NCBI GenBank assembly: GCA_015904045.1
Contig: JABMDG010000080.1
Span: 4,101-11,263, forward strand
Direction: 5' to 3'
Source of the DNA: Nitrospira sp.
GTDB lineage: Bacteria > Nitrospirota > Nitrospiria > Nitrospirales > Nitrospiraceae
DNA: 7,163 bases
The translations under genes and the position numbers were made by a program. This document shows, piece after piece, positions 1 to 5,896 of this stretch. The notes below the pieces were generated by a model. It was not told where the DNA came from, searched no databases, and worked only from the letters and a program-made list of their open reading frames with translations. Numbering within the stretch: position 1 is the stretch's first letter; each line of letters opens with the position of its first letter.

Positions 1-159
1 TTCCTCATCCCGTGAAATCTGCGCCGTACTGCTCATAGACGCCCCCAGCTTCTTGATCTCTTTGGGATCAAGCTGCTTCAAGACCTGTGCGGCCGCTTCT
101 TCGCCGATCGCGCGGAGAAGAATCGCCGTCTTCTGCTCACCAGTCAGATTCTTAGCCAT
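1..159 (-). CDS. fliG: Flagellar motor switch protein FliG, N-terminal fragment (3' end outside window)
   Basis: The frame starts at ATG 159-157 and stays open to the left edge, giving 53 residues that begin MAKNLTGEQKTAILLRAIGE. This is the typical FliG opening: a helix with 'LTGxQKxAILL' followed by 'GEEAAAQVLKQLDPKEIKKLG'. In the family this N-terminal domain binds the C-terminal tail of FliF and anchors the switch complex to the MS-ring on the cytoplasmic side; the middle and C-terminal domains that contact FliM and MotA lie outside the window. The start is two bases after the fliF stop codon (TAA, 164-162). No strong Shine-Dalgarno is visible, so translational coupling to fliF is likely. 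The family assignment is firm despite the short length because of the motif and the position after fliF. Confidence 0.93.
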   Translation of the reverse strand, partial: MAKNLTGEQKTAILLRAIGEEAAAQVLKQLDPKEIKKLGASMSSTAQISRDEE

Positions 160-161
160 GC

Positions 162-1745
162 TTAGCCGTTCGCAGAAGAGCTCTTCAACCACTGTTTCAC
201 GACGACAGCCGTCGTGTCAGGATTTTTTCTGGCCATGTCGATGATTTGGGCGCGATCGGGAGTTCCAGGGATCGCGGCGGCCGCGGCGGCTGCCGAAAGA
301 GGCAGCGACGCAGATCCGCCAGCCTCGGGCTCCTGCCTGTCGGCGGTACCCAGCATGGCGATCAATGGGCGGACGACGAACAAGAGGATCATAAGAAAGA
401 GCAGGGCCCCGACACCGTAGCGCAGATAGGGCAGCCATGGGTTCGGCCCTTCCGACACGGCTTCGGCCGCCGCCGTCGGCAATTCGTCCGGCCCTAAGCC
501 GAATTGGACATTGACCACTTGGACTTGATCCTGCCGTTCCGCTGAAAAACCCATCGCTTTTTTGACAATCTCCTCGATGCGCTTCAAATCTTCTTCCGAC
601 CGTGGCGTATATTTCCTGGCAGATTCAGCAGCGGTGTTGTCCGCCGATGCTCCGTCCCCGGCCTGACCTGCTGCATATGTTCCATCGACCAACACAGCCA
701 CCGATAACTTCTTGATCGCACCGACCGGCTCCACGATTTTTGACACCGTGCGGCTGATCTCATAGTTGACGGTCTCATTTTTCGTCACACTGTTATTCGA
801 ACTGCTCTGCGCCGGCTCCTGATCCGTGCCCGGCGGCACGTTCGATTGTACGCCCGGAATACCACCGGATACCCCATTCACCCCGCTGGACTTTTCTTGG
901 CCGCGTTGCTCACTTCTGGCCACCTGGCTGTTCGGATCATACCGTTCTTCCGTGGTCTCTATTTTTCTGAAATCGACCAGGCTGGACACACGCACAACCG
1001 CTTTATTGATTCCAACGATCCGTTCCAGCATCGTTTGGATACGGGTTTCGATATCCTTCTCGATATTGCGCTGATACTCGAGCTGCGAGTTCGTCAACCC
1101 GGCTGTCTCGTCCTCTGCGACCGTGCTGGACAACAAGCGGCCATGGCCGTCGACGATGGTCACGTCGCGGGCCTGCAACCCTTCAACGCTGCTGGACACC
1201 AAGTGAATCACACCCTGTACTTGCGATTTCGTCAGCGCCTGTCCGTTGCGCAGCGCCAGAATGACGGACGCCCGTGCTTTATCCTGCTCATTGGCAAACA
1301 ACCGCCGCTCCGGCATGGCCAGATGGACCCGCGCCCGCTCGACCTCCGGCATTTGCGCAATCGTCCTGGCCAACTCGCCTTGCAGCGCACGGCGGTAATT
1401 GAGTTTCTGGACGAACTCGGACATGCCGATCGAAGTACGATCAAAAATCTCGTAGCCGACGCCCCCTCCATGCGGCAGGCCCTGCGTCGCCAGTTGCAAT
1501 CGAAGGTCGTGGACCTGCGCACTGGGCACAAGCACCGTCGCACCGCCTCCTGTCGTCTCATACGGAACCTTCGTTTCTTTGAGCTTGTCGATGATCGCCG
1601 CCGCGTCTTCACCGTTGAGATTCGTAAACAGCACCTGCATGTCGGGCTGCTGCGTCCATAAGGCCAATGCGATCAGGCCCGCCACCGACCCGGCCAGGGC
1701 CACCAAAATGATCATCCGTTGATTGATTGAAAATTGTGAAAACAT
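162..1745 (-). CDS. fliF: Flagellar MS-ring protein FliF
   Basis: A 527-residue protein, close to the usual FliF length. FliF is an inner-membrane protein that oligomerises into the MS-ring, the base on which rod, switch and export gate assemble. Visible parts in order: a short cytoplasmic N-terminus; a first membrane helix at about residues 11-30; the periplasmic YscJ/FliF ring-building region at about 35-210 (with 'ATQGLPHGGGVGYEIFD' near 86-102 and 'RARVHLAMPERRLF' near 137-150); a second ring-building region with a Ser/Gly/Pro/Asn-rich flexible insert at about 270-325; a second membrane helix at about 441-463; and a cytoplasmic tail whose last part (about 500-520, 'IIDMARKNPDTTAVVVKQWL') is the conserved FliG-binding helix. 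Start at ATG 1745, 32 bp after fliE, preceded by a modest AAAGGCAGG-like site. Nothing looks truncated. Confidence 0.96.
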   Translation of the reverse strand: MFSQFSINQRMIILVALAGSVAGLIALALWTQQPDMQVLFTNLNGEDAAAIIDKLKETKVPYETTGGGATVLVPSAQVHDLRLQLATQGLPHGGGVGYEIFDRTSIGMSEFVQKLNYRRALQGELARTIAQMPEVERARVHLAMPERRLFANEQDKARASVILALRNGQALTKSQVQGVIHLVSSSVEGLQARDVTIVDGHGRLLSSTVAEDETAGLTNSQLEYQRNIEKDIETRIQTMLERIVGINKAVVRVSSLVDFRKIETTEERYDPNSQVARSEQRGQEKSSGVNGVSGGIPGVQSNVPPGTDQEPAQSSSNNSVTKNETVNYEISRTVSKIVEPVGAIKKLSVAVLVDGTYAAGQAGDGASADNTAAESARKYTPRSEEDLKRIEEIVKKAMGFSAERQDQVQVVNVQFGLGPDELPTAAAEAVSEGPNPWLPYLRYGVGALLFLMILLFVVRPLIAMLGTADRQEPEAGGSASLPLSAAAAAAAIPGTPDRAQIIDMARKNPDTTAVVVKQWLKSSSANG

Positions 1746-1777
1746 GTCGGCTGCCTGCCTTTATTCGGTTCGATTCG

Positions 1778-2083
1778 TCAAATCTGCATCCGCTGAATTT
1801 CTTCGTAGGCCGTCACCAGTTTGTTTCTGATCTGCATCATCAACTGGAAGGACACATCAGCCTGTTGCAAGGCGACCATCGTCCGATGAATGTCCTGCGT
1901 CTGGCCGGTCATGAGGGCATCGACGGCCTGGCCGGCTTGGAGTTGCACGTCGTTGACCTTGCCGACGGCACTCTTCAGCGAGTCCAGAAACCCTCCGGCT
2001 CCAGCCTGCGACGCTGCCGCGCCGGGGGACGGCGCGGCAGGAATGGCGGAGGCTACCTGTGCAATGCCTTGAATAGGACTCAT
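1778..2083 (-). CDS. fliE: Flagellar hook-basal body protein FliE
   Basis: A 101-residue protein of normal FliE length. FliE sits at the junction of the MS-ring/export gate and the proximal rod in the periplasm and is among the first axial proteins exported by the flagellar type III system. The N-terminal 30 residues are Ala/Pro/Gly-rich and probably disordered. The diagnostic part is the C-terminal half: 'FLDSLKSAVGKVNDVQLQAG' at about 32-51, then 'ALQQADVSFQLMMQIRNKLV' and 'YEEIQRMQI' at the end. ATG 2083-2081 lies two bases after the flgC stop (TAG, 2088-2086), and a strong GGGAGGT site (2094-2088) overlaps that stop, which fixes the start and suggests coupled translation. The flgC-fliE-fliF order is the conserved one. 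Confidence 0.95.
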   Translation of the reverse strand: MSPIQGIAQVASAIPAAPSPGAAASQAGAGGFLDSLKSAVGKVNDVQLQAGQAVDALMTGQTQDIHRTMVALQQADVSFQLMMQIRNKLVTAYEEIQRMQI

Positions 2084-2085
2084 CG

Positions 2086-2535
2086 CTACCTCCCGATCTC
2101 CAGCGCTTTATTCCACATCGCACGCGAGGCATTGATGGCCTGTACGTTGGCCTCATAGGCTCGTGAGGCGCCCATCATGTTGACCATTTCCTCCATCACG
2201 TTCACATTGGGAAGACGCACAAACCCTTTCGCATCGGCGTCGGGGTGATGCGGGTCATAAATCTGCTGGCCCGGCTTTCTATCTTCGACCACCCTGGCCA
2301 CCGAGACGCCTTCGAGCGCATGGGCCGACGGACCGACGGCCACCTGACGGAACGCCCGCTGAAATGAACTCGGCACAGGCGTCGACCGGAAGACAACATC
2401 TCGTCGTTTGTACGGACCGCCCCCTGGCGTTTTCGTCGATTGTGCGTTGGCAAGATTGCTGGCAATGGCATTGAGCCGGTGCCGTTGGGCATCCAAGCCG
2501 GATACCGATACAGCCATACTGTCGGACATTTCCAT
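2086..2535 (-). CDS. flgC: Flagellar basal-body rod protein FlgC
   Basis: A 149-residue proximal rod subunit, exported through the flagellar type III apparatus and assembled in the periplasm next to FlgB and FlgF. The N-terminus carries the axial-protein signature 'SGLDAQRHRLNAIASNLANA' (about residues 12-31), followed by the FlgC-type 'GGGPYKRRDVVF' segment. The C-terminus has the paired coiled-coil helix ('VNVMEEMVNMMGASRAYEAN' and 'ALEIGR') shared by rod and hook proteins. Start at ATG 2535 is supported by an excellent AGGAGGT (2547-2541) five to six bases upstream. It follows flgB by 63 bp, with no promoter or terminator recognised in that gap. No anomalies. Confidence 0.96.
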   Translation of the reverse strand: MEMSDSMAVSVSGLDAQRHRLNAIASNLANAQSTKTPGGGPYKRRDVVFRSTPVPSSFQRAFRQVAVGPSAHALEGVSVARVVEDRKPGQQIYDPHHPDADAKGFVRLPNVNVMEEMVNMMGASRAYEANVQAINASRAMWNKALEIGR

Positions 2536-2598
2536 GATGCACCTCCTCTATGAACCGTCAACCGCTTGCCGATTTCGACCATCCGAGCGGACCAGGCG

Positions 2599-3009
2599 TT
2601 ATCTTCCTTCTCGTATCGCATTCAACAATCCGTGAAACTTCTTGGCCAGGATCGTGGCCGCAGTGTTGTACTGCATGGCATTGTCGGACAATTTTGCCAT
2701 CTCCAATTCAAGATTGACCGAGTTCGCATCGAGCGGAAGATCGCCTGCCGGCACCTCGTTCAGCTTTCCGGCGATGGCCTGCACTCCCTGAGGCCCATGA
2801 AGCCCGAAGTGGCGAGGCTGTGTCGCCGCCAATACAACCGGCAACCGGCCTTGATGTGCGGAGCGCAGCTGATCCATAAAGTTCAGTTCGGAAGCTCGAT
2901 AGCCGGGCGTTTCTTCATTAGCCAAATTCGAGGCAATCACGCGCTGCCGCGCGCTACGGAGGTCCAAAGTTCGTTCCAACAATTGTATGGTCTGATCGAA
3001 AATCCTCAT
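2599..3009 (-). CDS. flgB: Flagellar basal-body rod protein FlgB
   Basis: A 136-residue proximal rod protein, expected in the periplasmic rod next to FliE and FlgC. The signature 'QRVIASNLANEETPGYRA' lies at about residues 22-39, with 'SNLAN' and 'TPGY' typical of axial proteins; the C-terminal helix contains 'VNLELEMAKLSDNAMQYNTA'. The frame is open 30 bases further upstream to an ATG at 3039, but ATG 3009-3007 is preferred: it gives the family-standard start 'MRIFDQTIQLLE' and has an AAAGGA site (3024-3019) nine bases upstream. It is the first gene of the structural operon, downstream of a candidate sigma-54 promoter at 3055-3070, implying a leader of about 35 bases. Confidence 0.95.
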   Translation of the reverse strand: MRIFDQTIQLLERTLDLRSARQRVIASNLANEETPGYRASELNFMDQLRSAHQGRLPVVLAATQPRHFGLHGPQGVQAIAGKLNEVPAGDLPLDANSVNLELEMAKLSDNAMQYNTAATILAKKFHGLLNAIREGR

Positions 3010-3054
3010 GGCCTCATATCCTTTCTTTCCGCACCACAATGTCCGACTTCCCGG

Positions 3055-3070
3055 TGCAACCTGAATGCCG
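3055..3070 (-). promoter_or_regulatory. Candidate sigma-54 (-24/-12) promoter of the flgB operon
   Basis: On the minus strand 3070-3055 reads CGGCATTCAGGTTGCA. Against TGGCAC-N5-TTGCA it has the invariant GG and GC ten bases apart and a perfect TTGCA -12 box; the mismatches are in the outer bases of the -24 box. With the C of GC as -12, transcription would start near 3044, about 35 bases before the flgB ATG. A sigma-54 promoter here fits the flanking gene, which encodes a sigma-54 activator, and known early flagellar operons controlled by FlrC/FleR-type regulators. No good sigma-70 or sigma-28 promoter was seen in the same gap. The call rests on pattern reading only. Confidence 0.6.
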
Positions 3071-3083
3071 GATTTAGAATCCG
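3069..3083. repeat. Short inverted repeat abutting the -24 box
   Basis: CGGATT-TAG-AATCCG forms a perfect inverted repeat with 6-bp arms and a 3-base centre. Its left arm overlaps the first bases of the -24 element. It could be an operator or regulator site next to the promoter, or a chance palindrome; nothing else in the window repeats it. Confidence 0.3.
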
Positions 3084-3084
3084 T

Positions 3085-3177
3085 GGCAAGATTGCGGCTA
3101 CGTGTACAAAAGAACCTCCGGCCCGTCCCTAGGCATTACCCTCTCTCGTCGAAAAATTCCCATCGGCAAGATTTGCC
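3085..3177. promoter_or_regulatory. Candidate activator-binding sites upstream of the flgB promoter
   Basis: Two related short motifs lie 80 bp apart: GGCAAGATTGC at 3085-3095 and GGCAAGATTTGCC at 3165-3177. The second is a perfect inverted repeat (GGCAA-3-TTGCC); the first keeps GCAA-2-TTGC arms. Relative to a start near 3044 their centres fall near -46 and -127. The distal one is at a distance usual for enhancer-binding activators of sigma-54 promoters and immediately follows the stop codon of the FlrC-like gene. Both sites are inferred. The distal one could instead be a weak hairpin at the end of the regulator gene, although the T-run on the minus strand begins several bases after it. Confidence 0.35.
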
Positions 3178-3180
3178 TGG

Positions 3181-4587
3181 TCACAATGTCGTCATCGACA
3201 GTGGCTTCCCATCGGTTCGATACTCACGGAGCTTGTTCCGTAGCGTGCGGATACTGATGCCAAGCTCCTTCGCCGCATGAGTCCGATTGTCTTTCACGCG
3301 CATCAGCGTCTTAAAGATCAGATCACGCTCCATTTCCCACAGCGAGCCATTGCCCGGCTGCGGAACGACCGGCGGCGAGGCGGCATCGCGAATCTCCACA
3401 GGGCAATGTTCCGGCAGGATCACGCCATGGCCGGCCAGCAGGACTGCCCGCTCCATCACATTCTCCAACTCACGGATGTTGCCCTTCCACGGCAATCGCT
3501 GCAAATGAGCCAGTGCGGCCTCTGACAACACCGGTAGCGGCAGTCCATTTCGCGAAGCCGCCGCCGCAGCGAAATGCCGCGCCAGCATGGGAATATCGGC
3601 AAGGCGCTCGCGCAGCGGAGGCAGCGTAACCGGAAACACATTCAACCGGTAATACAAATCTTCTCGGAACCGATTCTGCTCCACTTCCCGATAGAGCGTC
3701 CGATTCGTTGTGGCGATCACGCGGATGTTGACCGGCACCGGATCGCGCCCGCCCACGCGATCGACCTCGCGCTCTTGCAGCACCCGCAGCAGCTTCGCTT
3801 GAAGCCCCATGGTCATTTCCCCGATTTCATCCAGCAGCAAGGTGCCGGTATGGGCCATTTCAAATTTGCCGATTTTCCTGATCAGCGCGCCGGTAAACGC
3901 TCCCCGTTCATGCCCGAACAGCTCGCTCTCCAGCAGCCCATCCGGCAACGCTGCGCAGTTGACTGCAATGAAGGGGCGGTGCGCGCGCGGACTGCGGCTA
4001 TGGATGAACCGGGCCAACAGCTCCTTACCGGTGCCGCTCTCTCCGTTGATCAGCACCGTCGCCTGGCTGGCGGCAACCCCTTCAAGCGTGCTCAGCAATC
4101 TGACCATCCCGGGATCCTGCGTCAGAATCGCGCGGTTGTCCGCTGTTCCTAGCGACGGACCAACTCCTCCCTCCGACTCCCGGCCTTCCTTGAGGTTTGC
4201 GATCACCCGTTCTAACAAATCCATCGAGAATGGCTTCAGAAGATATTCGCTCGCGCCATGTTTCATAGCTTCGACAGCCGTCTCCACGGTCCCATAGGCC
4301 GTCATGAGCACGATGGCCGCCTGAGGGGCGCGCGCTTTCAACTCTTTAATCAACTCCAGACCGGTCATGCGTGGCATCTTGAGATCCGTCAGCACGAGCC
4401 AGGGGCGAAACCGTCCGACCCGCTCCAGGGCATCGGCGCCGTCGACCGCCCCCTGCACGGCATACCCAAGGCGCCGCACCGATTCCATCAACGCGGTCCT
4501 CATGGACGGATCGTCGTCCACAACCAAGATCCGCTCCTCCGTATCTGGACTGTCTGACGCCCTGGCGTCCGTGTCCCGCTCACTCAT
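3181..4587 (-). CDS. flrC: Sigma-54-dependent response regulator, FlrC/FleR type
   Basis: A 468-residue NtrC-family activator. The receiver domain (about 18-135) has the acidic triad D24-D26, phospho-acceptor D68 in 'LVLTDLKMP', T96 in 'VLMTAYG' and K118 in 'LLKPF'. The AAA+ domain (about 155-395) has Walker A 'GESGTGKE' at 182-189, the sigma-54-contacting 'GAFTGA' at 229-234, Walker B 'LLLDEIGE' near 250 and the 'RFREDLYYRLNVFPV' segment. A Fis-type helix-turn-helix ('HAAKELGISIRTLRNKLREY') lies at 437-456. Such proteins, phosphorylated by their kinase, hydrolyse ATP to open sigma-54 promoters; the obvious target is the promoter just downstream. ATG 4587 is chosen because GGAGGAGG (4601-4594) lies six bases upstream; the longer frame to 4650 is read-through of the overlapping kinase end. 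It overlaps the preceding gene by 8 bp. Its first 472 bases are the FlrC part of the tandem repeat. Whether the true name is FlrC, FleR or FlbD-like cannot be settled here. Confidence 0.9.
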   Translation of the reverse strand: MSERDTDARASDSPDTEERILVVDDDPSMRTALMESVRRLGYAVQGAVDGADALERVGRFRPWLVLTDLKMPRMTGLELIKELKARAPQAAIVLMTAYGTVETAVEAMKHGASEYLLKPFSMDLLERVIANLKEGRESEGGVGPSLGTADNRAILTQDPGMVRLLSTLEGVAASQATVLINGESGTGKELLARFIHSRSPRAHRPFIAVNCAALPDGLLESELFGHERGAFTGALIRKIGKFEMAHTGTLLLDEIGEMTMGLQAKLLRVLQEREVDRVGGRDPVPVNIRVIATTNRTLYREVEQNRFREDLYYRLNVFPVTLPPLRERLADIPMLARHFAAAAASRNGLPLPVLSEAALAHLQRLPWKGNIRELENVMERAVLLAGHGVILPEHCPVEIRDAASPPVVPQPGNGSLWEMERDLIFKTLMRVKDNRTHAAKELGISIRTLRNKLREYRTDGKPLSMTTL

Positions 4588-5424
4588 GGACTGCCTCCTC
4601 CACCAACATCGGTTCGCCGGACTCAGTGCCGGTCTGTTCATGCTCTTCATACGTCAAGGCCCGAATGCTGCTTACACAGAGGGGTGTCACTGGATGCGGC
4701 AGCACAATCGAAAACGAGGCACCGTGGCCGGCGACACTGTCGACATCGATGCGTCCGTGATGGGCTTCAACGATCGCATGCACAATGGCAAGGCCCAATC
4801 CGGTCCCCTCGTCTTTGGTCGTGAAAAACGGGTCGAATAGACGGGACCGGTACGCCGCATTGATGCCGGGACCTGAATCGCTTACAGTGAGGCAAACGGT
4901 TGAATCGCTGAAGGATTGTGTCCGATCTCTATCGAGAGTGACCTTGAGTACGCCTCCGGCCGGCATGGCTTGCGCCGCATTGATGATCAAATTCAGCATT
5001 ACCTGCTTCATCTGCCCCTCATGACACCAGATCGCCGGAATCCCCGGATCAAGATCTATTCGTACATCCACCGGAGTTTTTGCGATCGCATGCGCGGCCA
5101 GACTCAGCGCGTCAAGGATCAACGGCTCCGCCGCACACCAGGCATGCGATGATCGCGCCGGTTTGGTGTACACGAGGAGATTCTCCAGCAAGCGATCCAT
5201 GGCATGGACCGCCTGGGAAATCTGCTCCGCATAAATTTTTGAGGCCGGCTGCTCATGGAGATCCCGGCGAAGCATGGAAGCAAAGAGTTCCACGCTGCCC
5301 AGCGGGTTTCTGATTTCGTGGGCGATCCGCCCGATCATTTCTCCCATGGCCGCCAACCGATCCTTGCGCTGCACCCGTTCTTCAAGCTGGCAGAGGCGGG
5401 TCACGTCCTGAATGAGCACGAGAC
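4116..5424 (-). repeat. 1309-bp direct tandem repeat, downstream copy
   Basis: Second copy, directly adjacent to the first, running from the kinase part of the fusion gene into the receiver-coding part of the FlrC-like gene. Its right end (5420-5424, gagac) matches 6729-6733 and then diverges; its left end (4116-4121, cctgcg) matches 5425-5430, and beyond it the flrC sequence is unique. The constant 1309-bp offset at both ends shows a single tandem duplication event. Confidence 0.93.
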
Positions 5425-5896
5425 CCTGCGTCAGAATTGCACGGTTGTCCGCTGTGCCTAGCGACGGAACAACTCCTCCCTCCGTCTCCCGGCCTTCCTT
5501 GAGGTTTGTGATCACCCGTTCTAACAAATCCATCGAGAACGGCTTCAGAAGATATTCGCTCGCGCCATGTTTCATCGCTTCGACAGCCGTTTCCACGGTC
5601 CCATAGGCCGTCATGAGCACGAGGGCTGCCTGCGGTGCGCGTGCTTTCAGTTCTTTAATCAACTCCAGACCGGTCATGCGCGGCATCTTGAGATCTGTCA
5701 GCACGAGCCAGGGACGAAACCGTCCGACCCGTTCCAGAGCATCGGCGCCGTCCACCGCCCCCTGTACGGCATACCCGAGGCGCCGCACCGATTCCATCAA
5801 CGCGGTCCTCATGGACGGATCGTCATCCACAACCAGGATCCGCTCCTCTGTATCCGGACTGTCTGACGCCCTGGCATCCGTGTCCCGCTCACTCAT
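4580..5896 (-). CDS. Receiver-histidine kinase fusion created by tandem duplication (FlrC receiver + FlrB kinase core)
   Basis: A 438-residue soluble hybrid. Residues 1-157 are nearly identical to the N-terminus of the downstream FlrC-like regulator (four differences by eye) and keep D24-D26, D68, T96 and K118. Residue 158 spans the junction (5424/5425). From 159 on the protein is the FlrB-like kinase core (about 13 differences in 280): HisKA with H193 in 'IAHEIRNPLG', N-box around N306, G1 'DSGPG' at 340-344, 'FDPFF' at 354-358 and G2 'GTGLGLA' at 364-370. It lacks the coiled coil and PAS domain of FlrB and the AAA+ and DNA-binding domains of FlrC. ATG 5896 has the same GGAGGAGG (5910-5903) as flrC and overlaps the upstream kinase by 8 bp; the stop overlaps flrC by 8 bp, so all three genes are probably co-translated. 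It could act as an extra kinase for FlrC whose activity responds to phosphorylation of its own receiver, or as a phosphate sink. The function is inference; the architecture is directly visible. Receiver-first kinases exist elsewhere, but I recognise no named family with this origin. Confidence 0.9.
   Translation of the reverse strand: MSERDTDARASDSPDTEERILVVDDDPSMRTALMESVRRLGYAVQGAVDGADALERVGRFRPWLVLTDLKMPRMTGLELIKELKARAPQAALVLMTAYGTVETAVEAMKHGASEYLLKPFSMDLLERVITNLKEGRETEGGVVPSLGTADNRAILTQGLVLIQDVTRLCQLEERVQRKDRLAAMGEMIGRIAHEIRNPLGSVELFASMLRRDLHEQPASKIYAEQISQAVHAMDRLLENLLVYTKPARSSHAWCAAEPLILDALSLAAHAIAKTPVDVRIDLDPGIPAIWCHEGQMKQVMLNLIINAAQAMPAGGVLKVTLDRDRTQSFSDSTVCLTVSDSGPGINAAYRSRLFDPFFTTKDEGTGLGLAIVHAIVEAHHGRIDVDSVAGHGASFSIVLPHPVTPLCVSSIRALTYEEHEQTGTESGEPMLVEEAVHE
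4594..4601 (-). promoter_or_regulatory. Ribosome binding site of flrC
   Basis: GGAGGAGG on the minus strand, six bases before ATG 4587 and inside the 3' end of the fusion gene. It fixes the flrC start at 4587 instead of 4650. Confidence 0.8.

Noticed and set aside
846..1661. 271-codon open frame on the plus strand across fliF
   Set aside because: It lies entirely antisense to a confidently identified fliF, shows no recognisable domain, and its composition is what the reverse frame of a GC-rich gene produces.
3010..3039. Ten-residue N-terminal extension of FlgB
   Set aside because: The family starts at 'MRIFDQ', and a well-spaced AAAGGA site precedes that ATG.
3160..3168. Sigma-28 promoter (GCCGATGG on the minus strand resembles a -10 GCCGATAA)
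   Set aside because: No TAAA-like -35 element is present at the right distance.
3165..3177. Intrinsic terminator after flrC
   Set aside because: The stem is only five base pairs and the T-run on the minus strand begins about eight bases later, so it is a poor terminator and fits better as a binding palindrome.
4588..4650. Longer start for flrC (and the equivalent 5897-5959 for the fusion gene)
   Set aside because: The extra residues are out-of-frame translation of the kinase 3' end, and the strong ribosome binding site lies directly before the internal ATG in both copies.
4580..5896. Reading the fusion gene as a pseudogene or broken regulator
   Set aside because: The frame is intact, both halves keep their active residues, it has its own strong ribosome binding site, and most changes are synonymous.
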